Shown here piece after piece: positions 13,290-18,104 of a DNA stretch of 18,104 bases (within the stretch, counting starts at the first letter, position 1; each line of letters opens with the position of its first letter). The notes under the pieces were generated by a model. It saw nothing but the letters and a program-made list of their open reading frames with translations, was not told where the DNA came from and did no database searches. The DNA comes from an uncultured Oscillospiraceae bacterium. Its GTDB lineage: Bacteria > Bacillota_A > Clostridia > Oscillospirales > Oscillospiraceae. Location of the stretch: assembly GCA_944387745.1 (NCBI GenBank), contig CALXGD010000145.1, positions 1 through 18,104 of the forward strand. The letters run 5' to 3'. A program made the position numbers and the translations under genes.

Positions 13290-14339
13290 CTATTGAAAGA
13301 GCCACCGCCCTGCGCCGGGGATATGGGAAAACAGCCAGGCAAAGGGCAGGGACAGCAGAAAGAGGATCAGGGCGAACACCGGCACGGAGGCCACCGGTCC
13401 CAGGGCCAGGGTGGAGATCCCAAACCACCGGAACACCAGCACCCAGATCTGGTGGAAGAGATACACCCCAAAGACGCACTCCCCCAGGGCGTACACCGCC
13501 CGGCGGCGGGAGCGCTCTTCGCTCACCCCCAGCACATAGCGGAACAGAGTGCACAGGGCCACCGCTGTCAGGGCCACGCCGGGGGCCGTGTAGCTGTACC
13601 ACAGCTCCCGGCTGCCCCCCAGGATGCTGGGGCCCGCCAGGGTGAGAACCACTCCCAGCACCCCAAGGATGTAGAGCAGGAACTCCGCAGCCCGTCCGAT
13701 CACAAAGTGGTGGAGATACCACCCCGCCAGGTAATAGCCCATATAGCCCAGCACCATGTGGACCTGAAGGCGCTCCAGGAGGACGGTCAAAACATGGCTG
13801 GGGTGGAAGGCTGCCCACACCGGCAGCAGGCTGGCAAACACAAAGGCCAGGGCCAGGACGTACAGGATCTCCCCCCGGCTGGCAGAGGCGGCAAACCGCT
13901 GCAGGAGGGGATGGACTAGATAGAGCCCAATGAGGGGGTAAAGCAGCCACAGGTGAAAATAGGTATTGCCCCTGGCCGCCGACACCAGAGCAGCCCAGAC
14001 TCCACTGAGAGACAGGGTCCCGCCCCCCAGCAGATGGGCAACCACGGCATACAATGCCCCCCAGAACACCAGCATACAGAAGGCAGGCAGGGCCAGCCCC
14101 AGCAGCCCGTCCCTCATAGAGGCCTTTCCGCCCCCCTCTAGGCCGTACATCCCCCAGCCCATGAAGAGGGCGGGGACGGACCAGACAGTCAGCCCCTCAT
14201 AGACGGACAGCACCTGCCAGGCTCCGCTGGAGGCCGACACCGCCCCCTGGCCATCCCTGGCCAACAGGAGCATCAGGGCCGCCAGAACTGCAAACAGCCG
14301 AAAGAAGCCTGGCCAGCCGTAATTCCGCTCTCCTGCCAT
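13290..14339 (-). CDS. Acyltransferase-3 family membrane protein, atypical (catalytic His replaced)
   Basis: A 349-residue protein with about ten transmembrane helices and the layout of Acyltransferase_3 (OafA/WecH-like) proteins, which acetylate or acylate sugars and other cell-surface groups. Family features include FFRLFAVLAALMLLLA in helix 1, NTYFHLWLLYPLIGLYLVHPLL, YMGYYLAGWYL and a late FGVYLFHQ. In helix 1 the conserved Arg (Arg14) is present, but the histidine expected 11 residues later is Leu25, so normal catalysis is doubtful. The ATG overlaps the stop of the upstream VOC gene (TGATG), so the two are translationally coupled. The stop is TAG. No terminator is seen between it and the yabP promoter, so read-through into the sporulation operon is possible. 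Family likely; substrate unknown. Confidence 0.85.
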   Translation of the reverse strand: MAGERNYGWPGFFRLFAVLAALMLLLARDGQGAVSASSGAWQVLSVYEGLTVWSVPALFMGWGMYGLEGGGKASMRDGLLGLALPAFCMLVFWGALYAVVAHLLGGGTLSLSGVWAALVSAARGNTYFHLWLLYPLIGLYLVHPLLQRFAASASRGEILYVLALAFVFASLLPVWAAFHPSHVLTVLLERLQVHMVLGYMGYYLAGWYLHHFVIGRAAEFLLYILGVLGVVLTLAGPSILGGSRELWYSYTAPGVALTAVALCTLFRYVLGVSEERSRRRAVYALGECVFGVYLFHQIWVLVFRWFGISTLALGPVASVPVFALILFLLSLPFAWLFSHIPGAGRWLFQ

Positions 14340-14707
14340 CAGCGCTTCACCGGCACGATCTCGATCCAGTAGCCATCGGGGTCGCTAATAAAGTAGATGC
14401 CCATAGAGGGGTTTTCAAAACAGATGCAGCCCATAGCCTTGTGCTTCTCATAGAGCTCCTGGTACTGGTCGGTGGTAAAGGCCAGGTGAAACTCGCACTC
14501 CCCCAGGTCATAGGGCTGGGTCCGGTCCTTCAGCCAGGTGAGCTCCAGCTGGAAGTCCGTGCGCCCGTCCCCCAGGTAGACCAGCCGGAAGGAACCGTCG
14601 GCGGCGTCCTTCACCCGCACCGGCTCCAGGCCCAGGGCCGCTTTGTAAAACGCCAGGCTCTTATCCAAATTCAGGACATTGAAATTAAAGTGGTTGAACT
14701 GGATCAT
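14339..14707 (-). CDS. VOC/glyoxalase family protein
   Basis: A 122-residue single vicinal-oxygen-chelate domain pair (beta-alpha-beta-beta-beta twice), close to lactoylglutathione lyase (GloA) in pattern. Metal ligands at the four expected places are His6 (FNHFNF), Glu55 (FQLEL), His74 (EFHLAF) and Glu116 (DPDGYWIEIVP). With all four it probably binds Ni/Zn/Fe and may act as glyoxalase I or a related isomerase or dioxygenase; which one cannot be decided. Glutathione is usually absent from such anaerobes, so another thiol may be used (inference). GAGGAGA lies 7-8 bases before the ATG at 14707. It is the first gene of a two-gene unit with the acyltransferase, sharing one base at TGATG, under its own promoter. 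Confidence 0.9.
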   Translation of the reverse strand: MIQFNHFNFNVLNLDKSLAFYKAALGLEPVRVKDAADGSFRLVYLGDGRTDFQLELTWLKDRTQPYDLGECEFHLAFTTDQYQELYEKHKAMGCICFENPSMGIYFISDPDGYWIEIVPVKR

Positions 14708-14735
14708 TGCAATCTCTCCTCACGTCTCATTTGCA

Positions 14736-14765
14736 GCCGCCCCGGGTCCACAGGCGCGGGGCGGC
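14736..14765 (-). other. GC-rich hairpin at the 5' end of the VOC-acyltransferase mRNA
   Basis: GCCGCCCCG (14736-14744) pairs perfectly with CGGGGCGGC (14757-14765). The start of transcription predicted from the promoter is near 14771, so this hairpin would form the first 35 nt of the mRNA. No T-run follows. It may protect the 5' end or regulate translation. Confidence 0.45.
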
Positions 14766-14777
14766 GTCTGTAGGGCT

Positions 14778-14807
14778 ATTATACCTTACTCTCTAAAATA
14801 ATTGCAA
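14778..14807 (-). promoter_or_regulatory. Sigma-A promoter of the VOC-acyltransferase unit
   Basis: On the minus strand: TTGCAA (14807-14802), 18-bp spacer, perfect TATAAT (14783-14778). It diverges from the birA promoter, with about 24 bp between the two -35 boxes. Confidence 0.7.
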
Positions 14808-14830
14808 CCGAAACTTCCGCTCCGGGCCGG

Positions 14831-14859
14831 TTGACGGCCCCTCCGGAATTCTTTATAAT
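14831..14859 (+). promoter_or_regulatory. Sigma-A promoter of birA
   Basis: TTGACG (14831-14836), 17-bp spacer, perfect TATAAT (14854-14859), 36 bases before the birA start. I saw no obvious BirA operator palindrome over it. Confidence 0.82.
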
Positions 14860-14894
14860 AGCGGCAGAAAATCATTCGCTGGGAGGACAAGTGC

Positions 14895-15887
14895 ATGAGC
14901 CGGGAAAAGGTCCTCTCCCTGCTGTTGGCGCAGGGGGAGCAATATATCTCCGGGGAGGCCATGAGCCGGACCCTCGGGATCAGCCGCGCCGCCGTCTGGA
15001 AGGCCATTGAAGCTCTGCGCCAGGATGGGTATGTGATCCAGTCCGCCCCCAACCGGGGGTATCGCCTGGAAAATGCCCCCGACCGGGTGCGGGAGGGGAC
15101 GCTGGCCGGGCCGCTGGCCGGCTGTCACGTGGGAAGCCGCCTTCTGTGCCTGGAGACGGTGGACTCCACCAACACAGAGGCCAAGCGCCAGGCCATGGCC
15201 GGAGCGTCCGACGGCCTCGTGGTTCTCAGTGAGGAGCAGACTGGAGGCCGGGGCCGCCGAGGGCGCTCCTTTCAGTCCCCAAAGGGGAAGGGGCTCTACC
15301 TCACCGCCCTGCTGCGCCCCAGACTGGAGCCCTCTCAGGTGTCCGACTTCACCGCCTGGACTGCGGTGGCGGTGTGCGACGGCATCCAGGCCGCCTGCGG
15401 CCTCCGCCCCAGAATCAAGTGGACCAACGACCTGGTGCTGGGGGGGAAGAAGCTGTGCGGCATCCTCACAGAGCTGGGGCTGGAGAGCGAGAGCAACGCC
15501 CTGGACTATCTGGTCTGCGGCATCGGCGTCAATGTCAACCAGGCACTGGAGGACTTTGAACCGGAGGTGCGCCCCATCGCCACCTCTCTGTCCCAGGCCC
15601 TCGGACAACCTGTGCGCCGCTCCCATCTGGCCGCAGAGATCATCCGGGCCCTGGACCGGATGTACGCCCGATTTCCGCTGGACAAGGCCGCCTTTCTTGC
15701 GCAGTACCGCTCTGACTGTCTCACTCCGGGCAACCGGGTACAGCTCATCACCCCTGCCGGCCGGGAGGAGGCCTTTGCCCTGGGGATTGACGACAGCTTC
15801 CGCCTGGTGGTGGAGTACCCGGACGGCCGCCGGGCCGCCCTGTCCACTGGGGAGGTATCTGTCCGGGGTCTGTACGGATATGTATAA
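14895..15887 (+). CDS. birA: Bifunctional biotin ligase / biotin operon repressor
   Basis: A 330-residue BirA of the DNA-binding class. Residues 1-60 form a winged helix (GEAMSRTLGISRAAVWKAIEALRQDGYVIQSAPNRGYRL). The ligase domain follows, with VDSTNTEAK (89-97), the biotinyl-AMP loop GGRGRRGR (117-124), KWTNDLVLGGKKLCGIL (175-191, Lys186 equivalent to the catalytic lysine) and a C-terminal SH3-like domain (GNRVQLIT ... STGEVSVRGLYGYV). It joins biotin to carboxylase carrier proteins and represses biotin synthesis or uptake genes when loaded with biotinyl-AMP. The ATG at 14895 has GGGAGG 8 bases upstream. It has its own promoter and is monocistronic, ending in TAA before a long hairpin. Confidence 0.96.
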   Translation: MSREKVLSLLLAQGEQYISGEAMSRTLGISRAAVWKAIEALRQDGYVIQSAPNRGYRLENAPDRVREGTLAGPLAGCHVGSRLLCLETVDSTNTEAKRQAMAGASDGLVVLSEEQTGGRGRRGRSFQSPKGKGLYLTALLRPRLEPSQVSDFTAWTAVAVCDGIQAACGLRPRIKWTNDLVLGGKKLCGILTELGLESESNALDYLVCGIGVNVNQALEDFEPEVRPIATSLSQALGQPVRRSHLAAEIIRALDRMYARFPLDKAAFLAQYRSDCLTPGNRVQLITPAGREEAFALGIDDSFRLVVEYPDGRRAALSTGEVSVRGLYGYV

Positions 15888-15893
15888 TCAAAA

Positions 15894-15930
15894 GGGGCCC
15901 AGGCGCGGCTTTTTGCTGCGCCTGGGCTCC
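15894..15930. terminator. Bidirectional terminator between convergent birA and spoVFB
   Basis: A 16-bp stem with two G-U wobbles (15894-15909 with 15915-15930, loop TTTTT). T-runs on both exits are short or absent (CCCCTTTTG on the minus side), but the stem is very stable and sits between convergent stops. A second perfect 8-bp stem, GTCCGGCC/GGCCGGAC, lies at 15936-15943 and 15955-15962. Confidence 0.6.
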
Positions 15931-15972
15931 TCTGCGTCCGGCCGGGAGGAAAGCGGCCGGACCGGGAAGAAA

Positions 15973-16557
15973 TCACGCCGGAGTGACCAGCAGGGGTTGG
16001 AGCTGCCTCCCCTCCAGAGCCGCCTGGGCTGCGTCGGCCACCAGAGAGAAGTCCGCCACCAGAGAGGTGGGCTTCCGCACTGGGTCGTCCTGGCCAAAGG
16101 GGACAAAATAGATGTACTTTCGATTGAGCAGACTCCCTAAACTGACTGCGGAGGCAGCCAGCCCGTCGTTGGTAGAGGGGGCGATGAGCACCGGCCGGCC
16201 GTTGCGCAGATGGGCCTTGGCCGCCATGGTGACGCTGGTATCGGTGATGCCTCCCGCCAGCTTGCCCAGGGTGTTGCCGGTGCAGGGGGCGATAATCAGC
16301 AGATCCAGCAGCTTCTTGGGCCCGATGGGCTCTGCCTCCTGAATGGTGGAGATGACCCGATGGTCGCAGATCCGCATCATCTCCCGCATCAGGTCGTGGG
16401 CGTTGCCAAAGCGGGTATCCTCCGCCGCCGTGAACTCTGATACGATGGGAATCACGTGGGCAAATCTGGCTCGCACCTGCTCTAGGGCCTCCATTGCCCG
16501 GCTGTGGGTGCAGAAAGAGCCGCACACGGCAAAGCCAACTGTTTTTTCTTCCAGCAT
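15973..16557 (-). CDS. spoVFB: Dipicolinate synthase subunit B
   Basis: A 194-residue flavoprotein-fold (Rossmann-like) subunit of dipicolinate synthase. Signatures are VGFAVCGSFCTH at 7-18, the PIGPKKLLDLLIIAPCTGNTLGKLAGGITDTSVTMAAKAHLR core (about 77-118), RPVLIAPSTND and the YIYFVPFGQDDPVRKPTSLVADF end. With SpoVFA it makes dipicolinic acid from the dihydrodipicolinate branch of lysine synthesis in the mother cell; the product is imported with Ca2+ into the forespore for heat resistance. It starts 23 bases after the spoVFA stop with AAAGGAAG upstream, so the two form one operon. Confidence 0.95.
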   Translation of the reverse strand: MLEEKTVGFAVCGSFCTHSRAMEALEQVRARFAHVIPIVSEFTAAEDTRFGNAHDLMREMMRICDHRVISTIQEAEPIGPKKLLDLLIIAPCTGNTLGKLAGGITDTSVTMAAKAHLRNGRPVLIAPSTNDGLAASAVSLGSLLNRKYIYFVPFGQDDPVRKPTSLVADFSLVADAAQAALEGRQLQPLLVTPA

Positions 16558-16580
16558 TTCATCCGCTTCCTTTCCTATTC

Positions 16581-17456
16581 CTATGCGCCAAGCTCGTGGA
16601 GCATGTTATAAATGGTGGTTTTTATGGCCGCCCCCGCGGTGACCGGCGCCCCCTTTCCCGGCAGGGACAGGGCCCAGATCACGGTGCGGCCCAGGCGGGC
16701 GGCCGCGGCCATGTCCACACCTCCAGGCTTGCTGGCCAGATCCAATACCAGGCAGTCCGGCTTTAAGTCCACCAGCTCCGCCTCTCCCAGCACCAGGGCG
16801 GGAACCGTATTTACCACCAGGTCATAGCCACACAGCCAGCCTGCCAGCTGTCCTGTCTTTTCTGCCCCATAGCCCAGGGCCTGGGCCCAGGCCAGGGACT
16901 CGTAACGCCGTGCGGCCACCGTCACTCTGGCGCCCAGCGCGGCCATCCTCTGGGCCACCATCCGCCCCACCCGGCCGAATCCCACCACTAGCACATGAGC
17001 CCCGTGGATGGTGATGGGCAGCTGCTCCATGGCAATCTGTACCGCTCCCTCTGCCGTGGGCACCGCGTTGGCCACTGCCAGCTCCTCCCGGGCAAAGTAG
17101 TCCAGTACGGCGATCCCCCGCTCTCCGGCTAAAGCGGCGGTCACCGGATCCACCCGGCCACCGCAGACCATCTGTCCGGGGGAGAGGGCGTCCAGCACCT
17201 CCGCCACTGCAGGACTCCGCCGGGAGAGAGGGCAGTTCAGCATCCCCTCCCCGCTGCACACAGGCAGTGGCAGAATGACGCAGTCCGCCTCTGACGCCCC
17301 CGTCAGATCCTCCTCTACACTCAGATCCCCCACGGGGTCCACCCCCTCCTCCAGGGCGTAGGCGTGGACCCGGTGGCCGTCCTCCTCCAGCAGCTGGGCC
17401 AGCTTTCCCTGGCGCAGATCCCCTCCCAGCACCCAGATATTCAACTCCCGCTTCAT
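16581..17456 (-). CDS. spoVFA: Dipicolinate synthase subunit A
   Basis: A 291-residue NAD(P)-dependent subunit of dipicolinate synthase. The N-terminal domain begins IWVLGGDLRQGKLAQLL (7-23); the nucleotide-binding Rossmann domain shows HVLVVGFGRVGRMVAQRMAALGARVTVAAR (154-183; glycines at 159, 161 and 164) and ends LDLASKPGGVDMAAAARLG and ALSLPGKGAPVTAGAAIKTTIYNML, typical of DpaA/SpoVFA. It oxidises dihydrodipicolinate to dipicolinate with SpoVFB during late sporulation. GGGAGGG lies upstream of the ATG at 17456. The stop is TAG. A sigma-K promoter match stands 30-57 bases before the start, and the rplT terminator insulates it from the ribosomal operon. Confidence 0.95.
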   Translation of the reverse strand: MKRELNIWVLGGDLRQGKLAQLLEEDGHRVHAYALEEGVDPVGDLSVEEDLTGASEADCVILPLPVCSGEGMLNCPLSRRSPAVAEVLDALSPGQMVCGGRVDPVTAALAGERGIAVLDYFAREELAVANAVPTAEGAVQIAMEQLPITIHGAHVLVVGFGRVGRMVAQRMAALGARVTVAARRYESLAWAQALGYGAEKTGQLAGWLCGYDLVVNTVPALVLGEAELVDLKPDCLVLDLASKPGGVDMAAAARLGRTVIWALSLPGKGAPVTAGAAIKTTIYNMLHELGA

Positions 17457-17485
17457 ACAGCCGTCCCTCCCCTCACATTCTGCAC

Positions 17486-17513
17486 CAGACTATGTGTTTC
17501 CGCAGACATTGGT
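17486..17513 (-). promoter_or_regulatory. Sigma-K-type promoter of spoVFAB
   Basis: On the minus strand: ACC (17513-17511), 16-bp spacer, CATAGTCTG (17494-17486). The sigma-K consensus is an AC core, about 16 bp, then CATAnnnTA; only the final A differs. Sigma-K governs late mother-cell genes, including spoVF in Bacillus. Confidence 0.55.
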
Positions 17514-17534
17514 GACAAAAAGGTCCGTTCACGC

Positions 17535-17568
17535 AAAAAAGCCGGAACCCCTTGGGGTTCCGGCTTTT
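17535..17568 (-). terminator. Terminator of the rpmI-rplT operon
   Basis: A perfect 10-bp GC-rich stem (17541-17550 with 17555-17564) extended by A-T pairs. On the minus strand it ends in T6. It begins 19 bases after the rplT stop. Confidence 0.94.
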
Positions 17569-17587
17569 CATTGATGAAATTGGGCTA

Positions 17588-17944
17588 TCAGGCCAGGGCC
17601 TTCTTAGCGGTCTCTGTGAGCTGGGTGAAGGCAGCCTTGTCGTTGACGGCCAGCTCCGCCAGCATCTTGCGGTTCATCTCCACACCGGCCTTCTTCAGGC
17701 CGTTCATAAAGGTGGAATAGTTCATCCCGTTGAGCTTACAGGCAGCGCTGATCCGGGTAATCCACAGGCGGCGGAAATCGCGCTTCTTGCGCTTGCGGCC
17801 CACATAGGCGTACACCCCGGACTTCATCACGGCCTGGTTGGCCATCTTAAAGTGCTTGGACTTAGAGCCCCAGTAGCCCTTGGCCATCTTCAGAACTTTA
17901 TTTCTTCTCTTGCGCGTCATCATCGCGCCTTTCACTCTTGCCAT
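17588..17944 (-). CDS. rplT: 50S ribosomal protein L20
   Basis: A 118-residue complete L20, with the basic start [42 protein letters not shown] and [51 protein letters not shown]20 binds 23S rRNA early in large-subunit assembly and in many bacteria represses its own operon by binding a leader structure; such a leader would be upstream of infC, outside the window. The ATG at 17944 has AAGGAGG about 9 bases upstream and follows the rpmI stop by 20 bases. Confidence 0.98.
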   Translation of the reverse strand: MARVKGAMMTRKRRNKVLKMAKGYWGSKSKHFKMANQAVMKSGVYAYVGRKRKKRDFRRLWITRISAACKLNGMNYSTFMNGLKKAGVEMNRKMLAELAVNDKAAFTQLTETAKKALA

Positions 17945-17964
17945 TGTTCGTCAGCCTCCTTCTC

Positions 17965-18104
17965 TTACTTGTACAGAATCATGCGCTTGATGGCGGCCTC
18001 GTTGGTCTTATCCGCGTAGCCGCCCTTCCGGAGGCCTCTCTTCAGCTTGGTGGTCTTGCCGTGGCCGTTGAGCAGATGCCGCTTGCCGGCGTGGGCACGC
18101 TTGA
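17965..18104 (-). CDS. rpmI: 50S ribosomal protein L35 (5' end outside window)
   Basis: The last 46 codons of L35 read KRAHAGKRHLLNGHGKTTKLKRGLRKGGYADKTNEAAIKRMILYK and end in TAA at 17967-17965; about 20 N-terminal residues lie beyond the right edge. L35 is a small basic large-subunit protein. It precedes rplT in the usual infC-rpmI-rplT order, so infC is expected next to the right. Confidence 0.96.
   Translation of the reverse strand, partial: KRAHAGKRHLLNGHGKTTKLKRGLRKGGYADKTNEAAIKRMILYK

Noticed and set aside
15073..16140. 355-codon + strand frame over birA
   Set aside because: Trp/Pro/Ser/Arg-rich shadow of birA that runs on into the opposing spoVFB.
15506..16525. 339-codon minus-strand frame spanning spoVFB and the end of birA
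   Set aside because: Off-frame with spoVFB and crosses the terminator between the two genes; no motifs.
1..18104. CRISPR array, insertion sequence, phage or integrated element
   Set aside because: No spaced direct repeats, transposase or integrase genes, or terminal inverted repeats were seen. The tRNA-Leu 3' end has no adjacent integrase or repeat copy.

Overview
The window looks like chromosomal DNA from a GC-rich, spore-forming, probably anaerobic gut Firmicute, most likely of the Oscillospiraceae/Ruminococcaceae type. This is inferred from gene content and composition; no database search was possible. The supporting signs are sporulation genes (spoVFA/spoVFB for dipicolinate synthesis and a yabP-yabQ-divIC-yabR block in Bacillus order), strong AGGAGG-type ribosome binding sites, sigma-A promoters with 17-bp spacers, a 2[4Fe-4S] ferredoxin and a long-form HPF. 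Almost every gene or operon is closed by a rho-independent terminator.

Layout. 1-120: the tail of an unidentified + strand gene and its terminator. 124-2973: a DegV lipid-binding protein (-), uridine phosphorylase (+) and an HSL-type esterase (-); the last two converge with 2 bp between stop codons. 3054-3333: a 56-residue ferredoxin (-). 3394-5955: a clpC gene (+) behind a CtsR-like operator, split by one in-frame TAG between the N-domain and the first AAA+ domain. 6028-8624: a hemolysin III/PAQR-type membrane protein (+), a MATE exporter (-) and tRNA-Leu(CAG) (-). 8796-11505: a papain-like hydrolase (+), long HPF (-), an amidohydrolase (-) and a possible short + strand RNA in the amidohydrolase promoter region. 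11506-13251: yabP-yabQ-divIC-yabR (-) behind a very good sigma-E promoter match. 13290-14707: a VOC/glyoxalase protein translationally coupled to an acyltransferase-3 membrane protein (-). 14831-15887: birA (+). 15973-17513: spoVFA-spoVFB (-) behind a sigma-K promoter match. 17535-18104: rplT and the 3' part of rpmI (-).

How the genes fit together. Two mother-cell sporulation units, one early (sigma-E-like) and one late (sigma-K-like), sit among housekeeping genes. No phage, IS element, CRISPR array or obvious foreign island is visible. No gene-free stretch exceeds about 300 bases; the intergenic gaps are filled by promoters, leaders and terminators, which are listed. The most notable items are the amber-split clpC, the promoter-terminator pair that could make an RNA of about 45 nt, the roughly 200-bp out-of-frame overlap of yabQ with divIC, and an acyltransferase-3 protein lacking the family's conserved histidine. 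I did not find a convincing new multi-gene system.
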